Positions 10,981-21,320 of a stretch of 64,000 nucleotides of DNA are shown here, in pieces. A model generated the notes under the pieces. It made no database searches. It was not told the origin of the DNA and saw only the letters and a list, made by a program, of their open reading frames with translations. Source of the DNA: Allomyces macrogynus ATCC 38327 (Eukaryota > Blastocladiomycota > Blastocladiomycetes > Blastocladiales > Blastocladiaceae); NCBI GenBank assembly GCA_000151295.1, contig GG745370.1, positions 1-64,000 on the forward strand. Direction: 5' to 3'. Every line of letters starts with the position of its first letter. Within the stretch, counting starts at the first letter, position 1. Made by a program: the position numbers and the translations under genes.

Positions 10981-11809
10981 GGACAGCGGCGTGGAATACA
11001 GCTACCGCTCGGTGGTTGTGCGGGCAGCGGGCGGAGCAGGGATAAACGGGCGCGGTCGTGGTTGGAGTTGGACGAGTGAGTGAGGGCGGCGAGATCGCAC
11101 TGTTCGCCAGCACGCGGGCGTGGTGCCCGCAGTCTTTTCGTGCCGCGAGCTTGGGCGCGACTGCGGCGGGTGAGGGGGCGCGGCGGTGGCCGCGTCGGAG
11201 CGGAAGGGCGGGCGGCAGCGGCGCCGGCGACGAGGAGAGGGACTGCGGCTGCAGCGCGGGGGGGAGCGGGGGGAGGGCGGGGAGGGCAGCGCGATTGGAG
11301 TTTAGCAGCGGAGCAACGGCGAACTCGGAGCGAAAGGGGAGCGAAAGTAAGGCGAAAGCACGACGAACGCAGAGCGAATGCACGCCGCACCATTTCGGCA
11401 GGCGACAGCCACGCCACGCCGCAGCGCCAGGCGGAAACCGTCACGTTGTCGGTCGCGCGTCGATAGCTGCCCTGAACGCGACCCCGACCCGGCCCGCCCG
11501 GTCCGCCCTGCCACACGGACTGCCACACGGACGCGCACCACCTCGCGCTCCACGGCGCTCAACCTCCACGTTCCACCGTCAACAACACCACATCGGCCGA
11601 GCACCACGACCGACCACGACGTGCGACGCCTGCACTACGAGCACCAGCACCGACAGCATCAGCAGCACCGGCCACAGGCCAGAGATTTCTGCAATACCAG
11701 CCAAACAAACTCGTGTACCGGCCCCGCTCCGACCTCCAACCACACCAAGAACGGACCGACCGGCAGCCATTTCGACCCCAATGAGCACCCTCGCCCCGCC
11801 CACCGCCGG
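10981..11809. promoter_or_regulatory. divergent promoter region, FAM135-like / SNARE
   Basis: About 830 bases between two divergent start codons. The first half is very GC-rich with GGCGGC-type runs; the second half is C/A-rich, as in 5' leaders elsewhere in the window. No TATA box was recognised. Confidence 0.45.
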
Positions 11810-12846
11810 ATGGTGCGCTTCCACTGGCTCGCCTGCACCGGATCCAGCTCGTGCGAATACGCCACTGACCAGTGCCTTGCCGTAACCAGGCGTGCCGACC
11901 TCGCTGCGCTCACGGCGCTCGCCGACTCGACTCTATTGCTCGCCATGGACGCCGAAACCGCTGCGTCGGCCTCAATTGGCGTTCCCGCCATGCCCTCGGC
12001 TATTGTCGATCGCTTGCGCACGCAGATCCAGACCGTGGCCGACCGCCTGCTCTTTAGCGAGCGCCAACTGAACGCGGCCGAGGCTTCGTTTGCCCTGTAT
12101 TTTGACTTTTAGACCTTCCAACGCGTGTGCTTGTACCTGAAAATCATGCGTCACGAATGACCAATCAGCGATCAACGATAGACCCGCTACCGAGCTGCGC
12201 GACTGGGAAACTAACCTGCTCAGCGTCGCCGCGCGGCTCGAAAAGATCCGCGACGTGACCGACGACGCGCTCACCGTGCCCGTACCCAAAATTGCGCGCG
12301 TCTCGCTGGCTGAAAAGCGCAACGAGCTGCTCGGGCCCGCGGCCAATGCACCATCACCGTCCAACTCGCGAGCCGTGGCTGCGGGTGCTGCCGACATGTC
12401 GCCCGCGCAGTTGCAGTTGCTGCAGCAAGAAATGATCGATGGTACCGTTCAGGTTCCTTTGTTCACAGATTGACGTGGCAACGAAGAGCTGACCTTCTGG
12501 CGCGGAGCGTAGACCAGGACGGCCAACTCGACGCGCTCGCGGCCGTCGTGGGTCGCCAAAAACTGGTCGCGCTCGACATGGACGGCGAGCTCGACACGCA
12601 GGTCAGGCTGCTCGAAACGTTTGACGAGGATCTCGACCAGACCGAGTCCAGGTTGCGGCGCGCGCAGCAAGGGGTGGCCAATGTCTTGACCAAGAGCTCT
12701 GCATGTCCGTATCGTAGGTTCGCACTAGCCTTATCGTTTTCACGTCCCGCAAACCTGACCACTTCGTACGTCCATGAATAGCGAGCGCATGGTGGTTGAT
12801 TGCCGCCCTCGTCATCATCCTCGTCCTGCTCATTGTCATCCTATAG
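11810..12846 (+). CDS. Qc-SNARE, Syntaxin-8/Syn8-like
   Basis: The SNARE motif is clear at 12508-12700: QDGQLDALAAVVGRQK, GELDTQVRLLETF (the zero-layer Gln is in DTQVRLL), then DLDQTESRLRRAQQGVANVL. A 77-nt intron (12705-12781) separates it from the last exon, which encodes a tail anchor (SAWWLIAALVIILVLLIVIL) and a stop at 12844-12846. Upstream, exon 1 starts at an ATG at 11810 and reads through RLRTQIQTVADRLLFSE. An intron about 12085-12180 leads to ELRDWETNLLSVAARLEKI, and another about 12441-12497 leads to the SNARE exon; both junctions are approximate. Known Syntaxin-8/Syn8 proteins act in endosomal and vacuolar fusion. An alternative ATG at 11781 in another frame would need a frameshift. 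Confidence 0.82.
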
Positions 12847-12926
12847 CGGGCCGCACGCACGGATGCAAAAACGAGCGATGTCTTCTTTGTACATAATATA
12901 AATACCGATTCCTCCTCGACTTTCGT

Positions 12927-13637
12927 CTACAGCTCGTCGTGGCCCACAGGCTCCGCGGCCGCCTGCTGAACACAAACTTGTCCTTGGCCGCCTCCTTGGC
13001 CGCCTCCTTGGCAACTTCTTGAACGAACCAGAGTTGAGCTCGCCCTCGTACGCAAACAGCACCTGGCCGTTCGTGAAGACGAGGAACGTCGGGTACCCGT
13101 CAATCTCGAGGTCGTCGCAAATGGCAAGATGGAACGACGGCGTCGTGAGCATCATGGTTCGAGCACGCATTAACGCGTTCCAGCGTACGTACCGTCGTTG
13201 GCCTCGCAGTTCAGTTTCGCGGTATGGAACCCCTTGGCCTGAATCTTCTTGGTGTTGCGCGCAAAATTCCGGTACGCCGGCGCGGTGCGCTTGCAGTGCG
13301 GGCATCACGGCGTCATAAACTTGACCATGCTATTGACCATCCACGGCTACGCGTCAGGACCAGGCCAAACCGGCGCAAAGTGGCCAAAACAAACGCACCA
13401 AGCGTCCGATCGAATACTGCTTGTGAAATTGGCCGCCGACAGCTCGAGTACTTGCCCCACGGGCAACTCCGGCGGCATGGACTTGGCCGACGACGCGGCG
13501 TCTTTTGGCGCTGGCGGCGCGGAATCGTCGGCAACGGCCATCACGGCCGGAAGCAGGCACGCGGTCGCGAAGAGGAGTGCGGCAAGGGCCGCGAGCACGG
13601 CGCGCAGGGACGGGTGCCGAGTGACATTCATGGCCAT
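12927..13637 (-). pseudogene. broken ER thioredoxin/PDI-like gene with HDEL tail
   Basis: The start (13637) encodes a hydrophobic signal peptide (AVLAALAALLFATACLLPAV), then VLELSAANFTSSI. After an intron the reading is MVKFMTP, a TGA codon (13304-13306), then CPHCKRTAPAYRNFARN and GFHTAKLNCEAND. The TGA sits where the family has the Trp of the WCxHC active site. The next intron begins GGTACGTACGC, but its expected acceptor before ATTTGCGACGAC reads TTG instead of AG. The last part encodes IDGYPTFLVFTNGQ and ELNSGSFKK. It then needs two further frame changes to reach AKEAAKEAAKDKFV and finally QQAAAEPVGHDEL with a stop. HDEL is the fungal ER-retention signal. Four separate defects suggest a dead copy, though a poor local assembly could mimic some. 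Confidence 0.75.
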
Positions 13638-14001
13638 GCTTGCTGGCAAATTTGCTGGGACCACGTCGATTTCATTTCGCCAAAATGATCGCCATCTGAC
13701 GGCCAAAATCAGCCAAATCAAATACATTGCGCTCGCGGGTTCTGGAACCTTCGGCGCATCTTTGTCCCGCGCATGCTGCAGATGAAACATGTGAGACTGC
13801 CGCACGCATGGTTTAGGTAAAAACGAAACAAAACGAAACGAAGCTGGCGGGGTAGCGTGATCGCCTCTTTCTCCTCCAGCTTTCGCCACACACGTCCTTG
13901 GCAACACGTCGAACCTCGCCCCACATCAAAAAGCTCTCTCTCCCTCCCTCCAACGCCGACCGGATTTGGAACGAACCAGCTGCGAACCAACACCTACCAC
14001 C
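13638..14001. promoter_or_regulatory. divergent promoter region
   Basis: The 364 bases between the PDI-like remnant and the membrane-protein gene contain an A-rich patch (AAAACGAAACAAAACGAAAC, about 13820-13841) and a C/T-rich stretch before the second start codon. Probably the core promoter of the + strand gene. Confidence 0.4.
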
Positions 14002-14796
14002 ATGACCGACCACCACGACGACACGGCCGCGGCCGTGTACGCCAACGACGTGCAAGCACACGCGAGCGCCGACGGTCTGCGCGCACGCGGGGCTGTCGCG
14101 GCCAAGACCGCCGAGATCAAGCCCGTCGCGAACGCCGAGCCTGTCGACAGCGGCGCGTCGGATGTGGACGGCGAGGACAAGCAGGTCGCGGTGACCAAGG
14201 AGGACAGCAACATTGTGGCCGACCCGGAGGAGCTGCAAGAAGAGGACGACGGCAAGTGCGTACCGTTTTTCTTGTCGACCGGATTGCGCGGCTCGTTTCG
14301 GTCAGAATCTAACGACATCGCGCTCCTTCTCTCAATCAGACTCAAGGGCTGGAAGCGCAACCTCGCGCTCGTCGGCGTCTTCACGGCCATTTTCGTATGG
14401 GCCGTCTCGACCGTCACCATCTCCCAGATCTTCATGAACCTTTTCTCGTGCTCGCAGGCGCAGCATGCTCACTACCAGTCGCACGGGATCGAGGACCCGA
14501 TGCGGTGGATGATGACGTGCGATTTCCTCGGCCAGCCGGACATGACGCCGTATTCGCTGCCCGACAACCCGCCGCCGTTCACGCTGCCCGACCCGCTGTG
14601 CCTGCCCAAGTGCGAGCGCGCACCCTTCTGGCCGCAGTGGCTCGAAAATGCGTATGTGCCGATTACGGCTGTGCAAAGCAAGTGGCACGATGCGCAGCAC
14701 GTTGCGTATATCGCGTACCGCATCGTGCGCCGGCTGGTCTTGCTCGGATGGTATCGCCATATCTACCCGGTCGTCAAGCCGTACCTCGGCGTGTAG
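14002..14796 (+). CDS. single-pass membrane protein, unidentified
   Basis: ATG at 14002 (ACCACCATGACC). A likely 84-nt intron (14256-14339, GTGCGT...CTCAATCAG) has a length divisible by three, so the frame is open with or without splicing. Spliced, the protein is 236 aa. Residues 1-86 are acidic and polar with no signal peptide. Then comes LKGWKRNLALVGVF and one transmembrane segment (to about residue 115). The C-terminal about 120 residues are rich in Pro, Trp and Cys (MTCDFLGQPDMTPY, LCLPKCERAPFWPQW). This layout suggests a type II protein with a disulfide-stabilised lumenal or extracellular domain. I do not recognise the family. Confidence 0.65.
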   Translation: MTDHHDDTAAAVYANDVQAHASADGLRARGAVAAKTAEIKPVANAEPVDSGASDVDGEDKQVAVTKEDSNIVADPEELQEEDDGKCVPFFLSTGLRGSFRSESNDIALLLSIRLKGWKRNLALVGVFTAIFVWAVSTVTISQIFMNLFSCSQAQHAHYQSHGIEDPMRWMMTCDFLGQPDMTPYSLPDNPPPFTLPDPLCLPKCERAPFWPQWLENAYVPITAVQSKWHDAQHVAYIAYRIVRRLVLLGWYRHIYPVVKPYLGV

Positions 14797-16142
14797 GCGG
14801 TGCAATAGGGCGTGGGCTCGACGTGTGCCGCCAACGCGGGACGCGGTCGCCGTCACGGTCGTTGTCGCCGGTTGGACGGGGCGGCGAGGAGATTGATTGT
14901 CGCGAGCAAGTTGTATTATTATCTTGGGTGACCGTGGACAAACACAGACCATAGATAACAAATGGCACCGCAACGGACCATTGCTATTTAGCATGGGAAG
15001 GCAGTCCAGAGAGGATGAACGCACATTCAAAAGCGAACCACATTTTCATATATTTCGCTGTTGTGGTTGCCTGGCGCTCGCGCACGTGCTCCCCCCAAAG
15101 AAAGGCGCATCCATCTCATAAAACGGATATCACAAGTTCATTCTCCATTGCAAAGGGCTGCAGTATGTCACGGTCGCAAGGTTTGTGAGCTTCCACAAAC
15201 AAGCATCGGCCGCTGAACATGGAGCAACAACGCCCTTCACCACAAGCGCTGCAGCGGCGGAAAACGCGAACCGGGATTCCACGAAGTAGATGGCCAGGGC
15301 GCGAGCAGTTTCGCGACTCCGTTTCGGAAATGAGCATCCGCCATCTGCGACGGCGTCGGTTCGCAGCTAGACGAGCAGTAGCGACAGTGCCGCCGCAATC
15401 TTCGGTTGAGGAGTGCCCTGCATGCGTTTGACCTGAGGAGTGGATTTGGCCGCAACCAGCGACTTTCTTGGCACGCGGCGAGACAAGCAGGAGCAACAGC
15501 GCCGCCGCGGCCTCAAGCAGTGAAGTGTACCGGATGCGTTCTGTACAATAAGGTGGATATGATCATGGTCGGTGGTACAGAAGGATCGTGGTATTGGAGC
15601 GTGTTGAGCGCATCGCCATTAGCGCTTGTGGGCCTGTGCTGGTCTCAGACAGAAATGACATTAGCCTGGATCTGCAACTGGCGCATGGTGTGAGGGCACG
15701 CCCACAAAGGTCTCTTGCCCATGGATTGGGTAGTGAGTATGAGCAGACGCATGAGACAGAATGATGCGCACAGTTATGGCAGCACTGCTGCGTGGTGAAG
15801 ATGGGAGCGTTTCCAATACTTTGATGGAGGATTTATGGAGATCTACCCACAATCCGTTACGAATGCAGCTGTTGAGGTCGGAGCAGTAGAATACACACGA
15901 TCTGAAGAGTATGAAGCCGCCTGCACAAAACGTATCAACGCTCATACTTTTTGTACTGTTTTGAGCTCCTTCCTGCCTGCTTGTGGACAACAGATATGCC
16001 CATATTGAACAGCACGCGAAATAATCACGAAAGATCATCGATTCACTCAACACTAAACGTAACAACACGCGACTTGCACCTTATATCACGACCGACCATT
16101 GCTCAACTCAACTGTCTTGTCACCAACCATATCCACCACGCC
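14797..16142. other. AT-richer intergenic stretch
   Basis: About 1.35 kb without a supportable gene. Base composition drops visibly toward balanced AT/GC, with frequent stops in all frames. The longest open frames (about 126-135 codons, minus strand) are short, compositionally odd and unlike any family I know. No TIRs were found here. Confidence 0.5.
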
Positions 16143-16823
16143 CTACACCTGTGTCACCTCGCCCAAAGCAACACACGCGTCCTGCGCCACATTGTACATA
16201 AGCTGCTCTTCCCAAATCCAGTCCAGGTTCCAGCGCCTCAAGTTAAAGACGACTGACCCACCAAAATAGCCTGTCATTTCCTCACTCCCAACCAAGGGCT
16301 GAGCCACAAGTGGCGCAACCTGCTGCGATTGTTGGACGAGCATGGGCGGGCCGCCAATATAGTGCTGCACATCCTTCCGCGTTTTGTTCTGCAGCCAGTA
16401 GTGATCCACATAGAAATGCCACAAAGTGAGCGTTGGTGGGTTCTGCAGCCACACAGCCTGAATCGCCTGGGACATGCCAGCATTGCTGTTGCCAAATGCC
16501 AAATTGCTGCACCAGTGCAACGCCAGCACCAAGCTGGGGAACGCAGAGCGGTTGCCCAACTTGGTGAGATTGGCTGCAAGCACATGCAGTGCCAAGACCT
16601 TGGAGAATTTCAGCAGCTGGGTCAAGTTGCGTGGAGAACGAGATTTGGGCTTGACAGCCACCCACTGCAACTGCAGATGAACAATGAGAAACTGGATCTT
16701 TTTCCATGGCAGGGGCAGGTTGATGAGGTTCAGATGCGTGAGCTGTGACAGAGGGAGCATCCTGCACCAATGACATTTTGGTGACAAGCAAACATGTGGA
16801 GCGTCAGGACCCACAGTGAGCCT

Positions 16824-16897
16824 GTGGGTTCATGTGCAGGAGGAAATACAGTATGTGAGGGTGGGTTCATGTGCAGGAGGAAATACCGTATGTGAGG
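16824..16897. repeat. 37-bp tandem duplication
   Basis: Two copies, 16824-16860 and 16861-16897, begin GTGGGTTCATGTGCAGGAGG and differ at a single base (ATACAG versus ATACCG). The repeat overlaps the outer end of the left arm of the foldback element, so GTATGTGAGGGTGGG appears twice in a row. Confidence 0.9.
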
Positions 16898-17089
16898 GTG
16901 GGATAGTAGGAAACAGAAACTTGAGCTTCTGGTGGTCCAGGCCTGGGAGGCTGAGCCTGCTGGTGCGTGGTCTGGCTGTGACGGGCAGACGGCTCAAGCC
17001 ACTGCCCTGCTCAGCCGCCAAGGCCTGGACCGCCCGGCACAACACAGGAAGCTCAAGTTTCTGTTTCCTACTATCCCACCCTCACATAC
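16888..17089. mobile_element. foldback/MITE-like element, 202 bp
   Basis: The left arm, 16888-16929, begins GTATGTGAGGGTGGGATAGT. It is perfectly repeated in inverted orientation at 17048-17089, 42 of 42 bases. Inside, the arms continue as an imperfect palindrome (GGTCCAGGCCT and GGCTGAGC on both sides), so the whole element could fold into one long hairpin. It encodes nothing. It sits inside the F-box-like gene and breaks its reading. I could not settle a target-site duplication. Confidence 0.85.
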
Positions 17090-17982
17090 AGTACGGTATC
17101 ATGCCGCCAAAATGCTGGTCAACCAGTTCAAGTGAATGCACACTGTGGTAGGCATTTGTCAAAAACGACTCAATGGCGTTGGGGCCTAAAATGCACATGT
17201 AGATAGTCAGTTTCTGGAACAGCGAGCGCTTGGGTGCAGAGGGAAAGAACACGTCATTCAGCCGCTGAAACATAGCATTGGGCAACCGCCAATGGCGCAT
17301 GTGTACGGAGAGCAAGCGGCCCAGTGTGGGGATGAGATGATCCAAATCCATCTTGGAAAAATCCGCAAAGGTGTCAAGTGTGAGATGTGAGAGTGCATTG
17401 AAGTGGTGGTTGGCCAACTGCACAAATGACTCGAGTGGCTGATCGTCCAGCAAGCAGCACTGTCAGGCCTTGGAGATTTGAAAGGTACGGAAATGTTAAC
17501 ACGAGCCCATTGAGAGGGTTGGCCATGTCTCAAAAGAGTGACAGCAAGATCTGGTGCAGTGCAACAGAATGGACCTCAGACATCAACATAATAATCTCGT
17601 GCACAGAGGCAGAGACATGCGCGAGCGAGTAGAAGGTGCGGCTGGGAGAGCAGTGATCCAAAATCAAGCAATTCGACCTCGTCTGTGAATGCGGTCAGAA
17701 GCATGAACGTTCGGCGGATCGGAATCACGGCAAAGGCGCGCTGGAGCAGGTCACGATTGAACGCCAAGGCCCGACAAGTCGACCGCAAGTTGAGCGTCAA
17801 AGGGCGAGGACAGATATACAGCGAGCGTGCCCGACAAGGCGCATGACGTGCAAGAATGATGGGTCGTGGCGATGGAGGGAAAGTGCATCAAACTTGTTCA
17901 TTGTAACGGCCGGGCTCGCATGTTGCTGCAGATCATTGGCCAAGCAGGCAGCGCTGTCGTGAACAGGCGCGAGCGGTTCCAT

Positions 17983-18700
17983 TGCGGGCGGTGGTCGCGG
18001 TTGTCGTGGTGTGGATGACGTGCGCGCGATTATGATCAGATCATGAGTGCGCTGGCGCGTTGTTCCTGCTCGGGTTGGCGCTGTTGGCGGATCACTTACG
18101 TGTGAAGCGCGCACGATGCTTTACGCGGTCACGACGCAAGTATCGCAGCAAGACGATGTGTTGAGGAGCGGAAGCATGGCCGTGAAAACTGGCCGTCGGC
18201 GCGCCGCTTTCGGCCAAGTCGGGCCCCAAGCTGGGCGCGCGACGGGCCCAAACACTAATTCCATTTGCTGAGATGCGCTGATCCTCCATCCACGCCAACA
18301 GCAGCGCACCCTTGCCGCGCGCCAAACTGCTCGCATCCGCAACAAGGCACCACCATGCCGACGTGCACCAGTTGTACCCGCGCCTACCGGGCGCCGGCAC
18401 GCTCTCTCTCCTCCACCGCAACGTTCGTTCCGAAGGTTGTCGAACCCGACTTCAGCAACGAAGTCAACTTCCAGCATTCGCTGCCAGCGACCAAGAGCCT
18501 GCCGCGCCCTTGTTCTTTGCTGTCGGCGGACCCGCCAATAAGTTGCGCCCGCGCCCACCTGCTTGCTCGACGCTCGACGCTCGACGTGCCAGCTCCAGTA
18601 AATCTCGACTTGCTGCAAGGCTGCGCGTGAACCGCTGCACCCGCTCTTCGCACTCGCGACGACACGCAGCTCTCTCGCTCCATTGCGCCCCGTCACCACC
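17983..18700. other. intergenic, divergent promoter of F-box-like remnant and PAQR gene
   Basis: About 720 bases. The half next to the PAQR gene is C-rich with CACC/CGCAC runs typical of 5' leaders in this genome. Short open frames here have no recognisable content. Confidence 0.4.
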
Positions 18701-20050
18701 ATGTCGCGCGTCGACTCGCCCTCGCTCGGCGAGCTGCGGCAGCGCCCGCGCACGGCAGCACCATCCGGCACCGACTCGGCCGCCGCCGACGACGAGACTG
18801 ACCGACGGTCGAGCGTGTCGACCGTGAACTCGTCCGCAACCTCGGCATCCGGCGAGGCCGTGCGCGCACATACGGTCGAGTCGCACCTCGCATCGCACCA
18901 CGTGTCGACGGTCAGCACCAACCCCGCGGAACCCGTCGACGCGCCCACGGGGAAGCCAACGCTCGTCTCGGCGTGGTGGACGTCGCGGAAACTGCGCACG
19001 TGCGTCGTGCACCCTTTTGTCGCGGTCATTCGCGAGTGCTCCTCGAGCTGACGTGTGGACCGCACACCACAGGTACCGCTACGGGCAGGTCCCGCACTAC
19101 TTGCAGGACAACGAGTACATTCACACGGGCTACCGCGCGTCCTACTCGTTTACCGAGTCGTGGGCGTCGATGCTGTTTGTGCACAACGAGACGGGCAATA
19201 TCTGGACGCATTTCCTCGGCCTGCTCATGTTTGTCGCGCTCATGGCGTCGACGACCATGTTTTTGCCAAGCCAGGCGGGTGTTTGGGACCATGTTGTGTT
19301 TGGCGGATTTTTGGCGTCGGCGTGCGCGTGCTTCTTGTTCAGGTGCGTTCACTTTTTGGCGTGTTCGTGGTTCGTGGTGCGGTGGTGATCTCACTCGTGG
19401 TCAAGGACGACAGTACGCTGTTCCACACGCACTATTGCAACAACCGCGACGCCTACGTGCGATTCGGATGTCTCGACTACGCAGGTTCGTTTTTGCATGT
19501 TTCCCGGAGCTTGTCCACCCTTGCTTCCTCGCCGCCGAACTGACCCGCTGTCTCATTCCGCTCGCCAGGCATTTCCATTCTCATCTGCGGCTCCGCAACG
19601 CTCGTCACCTACTATGTTCTCGCCTGTGACCCGCTCCTGCGCACCATCTACCTGACGCTCCTCCTGTCCGTCTCCTTTGTCGGGATCGTCGGCCCCTACT
19701 TTGCCATCTGGGCCACGTCGCGGTTCCGCGTCTGGCGTACCATCATCTACGTCGCCTCCGGGATCTTGTCCGGCGTGCCCATTTTTCACTACGTCTTCAA
19801 GCACGGGATCCCGACGGACATGCCATGGTGGGCCATGTACGGCTGGTTTGTCATGGGCGGAACCTACATTGTCGGCGCGACGATCTACGCGTCGAAAGTG
19901 CCCGAACGGTGGTGGCCCGGCAGGTTTGATTACTTTGGGCACTCCCATCAGATTTGGCATTGTTTTGTCGTCGCGGCCGCGTGCGTGCATGCGTATTCGG
20001 CGGTCGAGCTGATGGCGTGGCGCGTCGAGCAGTCGTGCCCGGTTGCGTGA
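18701..20050 (+). CDS. PAQR-family seven-transmembrane receptor (adiponectin receptor / Izh type)
   Basis: Four exons: 18701-18999, 19073-19342, 19414-19484 and 19569-20050, totalling 1122 nt (373 aa). Introns are 71-84 nt. The first about 95 residues are a polar cytosolic tail rich in Ser/Thr/Ala. Then come YRYGQVPHYLQDNEYIHTGY and the signature FVHNETGNIWTHFLG. FHTHYCNNRD and LDYAGISILI follow, and the last helix carries HSHQIWHCFVV. These hold the conserved metal-site residues of the family (Glu/His in the first block, His near FHTHYC, HxxxH at the end). Seven hydrophobic segments follow the tail. Fungal homologues (Izh proteins) work in sterol and zinc homeostasis; the animal ones are ceramidase-like receptors. 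Confidence 0.93.
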
Positions 20051-20425
20051 GGGGATCTGTAGGAATAGTATGAATGGAAGCGGGCGAGCGTAGTTTGCTC
20101 GCGTCCAGATTCGTTTTGGCCTCACACTCGTGTTGTGTCGTGTCTTTTTGCGGGTGGACAGACGGTGGCGTTGGAATGAGCGCCCGCGCGAGTCGCACGT
20201 CAGCATTTGTCAGGCTCGAAGTGGCGGAGAGAACGCGAAGTGGACGGGATGCGTTCAAGGTGATGGCGGCAGCGGGTGTGCACCACCATCATGACCGCGA
20301 TCGAACGGGAAGACCGCGAACTCGCGAAACTGCACGGCCATCAGCGTGTTCGAAATCGATCATCAAAAAGGTACGGGGTTCTATATACAAGACTCGAGGA
20401 CCGCGCGCACGCGTTCCCACGCCGA

Positions 20426-20891
20426 CTATCCGAGCAGCAGCATGTAGACGATGGCGACCGTGTTGATGGCGATCAGCGGCACTGGTGGGTGGGGGTGGAG
20501 AGTGTCGCGTCAGTGCCAGCGCGCGCGTACTCGGGTTGAAGAGCGCGGGTAGGTACATCGCATGAGCGTGCGCACAGCCGACATGAGCCCAATCAGCTTG
20601 GCCTTGACCGACGAGTCGGAGCCTTGCGGCTGCATCTGCATGTGGTTTCCTGGTGGGTGCTGCTGCCCGAAGTCGCCGTAGACGGATTGCGGGCCCCATC
20701 CGACTGTTTGGAACGGACGCGTGTCGGGTCGGTCAGCCACGTCAAGACCTGGCGTGCGGGCACCGAGTGATCTGTGAAGATCAGGTAGGCCGCAGGCATA
20801 TACTTCGTGCCAGGAAGCGCTCCTCGTTGAGCACGGCAATGGCGTTGACGAGCAGCAGGCCGACGAGGAAGAGGCTGCCGAGCGAGAACAT
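20426..20891 (-). CDS. YOS1: Yos1/IER3IP1-like small ER-Golgi membrane protein
   Basis: Three exons, complement(20426..20481, 20557..20703, 20804..20891), with introns of 75 and 100 nt, give 96 aa. It opens MFSLGSLFLVGLLLVNAIAV and NEERFLARIGWG, has a Gly/Gln/His-rich insert (about residues 42-62), then KAKLIGLMSAVRTLMR and a second hydrophobic segment ending YMLLLG. This is the complete Yos1/IER3IP1 pattern: two short transmembrane helices bracketing a small loop. Yos1 works with Yip1-Yif1 in COPII vesicle transport from ER to Golgi. The insert is longer than in yeast. It is divergent from RGP1. The 375 bases between it and the PAQR stop (20051-20425) hold only 3' UTR-like sequence. Confidence 0.93.
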
Positions 20892-21320
20892 GGTGCCTGG
20901 TGGTCGTGACGTTGATCCAGCGTGGCGTGGCGTGGACGAGGTTGATTGCGGTCTGACGCGAGGTCGGCAGTCAGTTGCTGGTGGTCGGGTCCCTTGCGCT
21001 GGGCATGGCGCGGTGCTGGCGCTGGAATGCAGCAGGTACGGGCCGTGCGCGGTGGTCAGAGCGCACGATGGTGTTGAAGCAGCAACGCAGCACGGCCTTC
21101 AAGACCAAGTTCACGGCTGCCTCAAAACTGGCCGCGGTTGCTCCTTGCGCCGCACCTGGCCGCTCTGCCGCGAATCGCCACCGTCGTCGACATCGACCGC
21201 GACGCCGCGCCGCCGCCGCCAGCGCGCTCAACAGCACGCGTCACTTGCCGCACTCGCGCCGCGCCCGCGCGTTGCACCGATCCGACGCGTTCTGCTCCGC
21301 ACCAACTGTCAGCTTCTCTC
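20892..21320. promoter_or_regulatory. divergent promoter region, YOS1 / RGP1
   Basis: The 429 bases separate the start codons of two secretory-pathway genes. The stretch is GC-rich, with CGCGCC and CACTTGCC-like patches on the RGP1 side. No TATA box. An open frame crosses it on the + strand but has no family resemblance. Confidence 0.45.

Larger units (their letters stand above)
16143..17982 (-). pseudogene. broken F-box/leucine-rich-like gene, interrupted by a foldback element
   Basis: Readings on the minus strand form one decayed gene. It starts at 17982 (MEPLAPVHDSAACL). It continues FLHVMRLVGHARC and, one frame over, LTLNLRSTCRALAFNRDLL, which looks like an F-box. Then come MANPLNGLVLTFPYLSN and, after another shift, ESFVQLANHHFNALSHLTLD, a leucine-rich-repeat-like stretch. 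Around VDQHFGGMIP the reading enters the foldback element at 17089. Beyond it, from 16814, LTHLNLINLPLPWKK continues in the same style to a stop at 16143 (about 220 codons open). Codon choice is less GC-biased than in neighbouring genes. Whether the last 670 bases are still translated is unclear. Confidence 0.5.

Noticed and set aside
15116..16068. Minus-strand open frames of 126 and 135 codons in the AT-richer stretch
   Set aside because: Odd composition and no family resemblance; length is expected by chance there.
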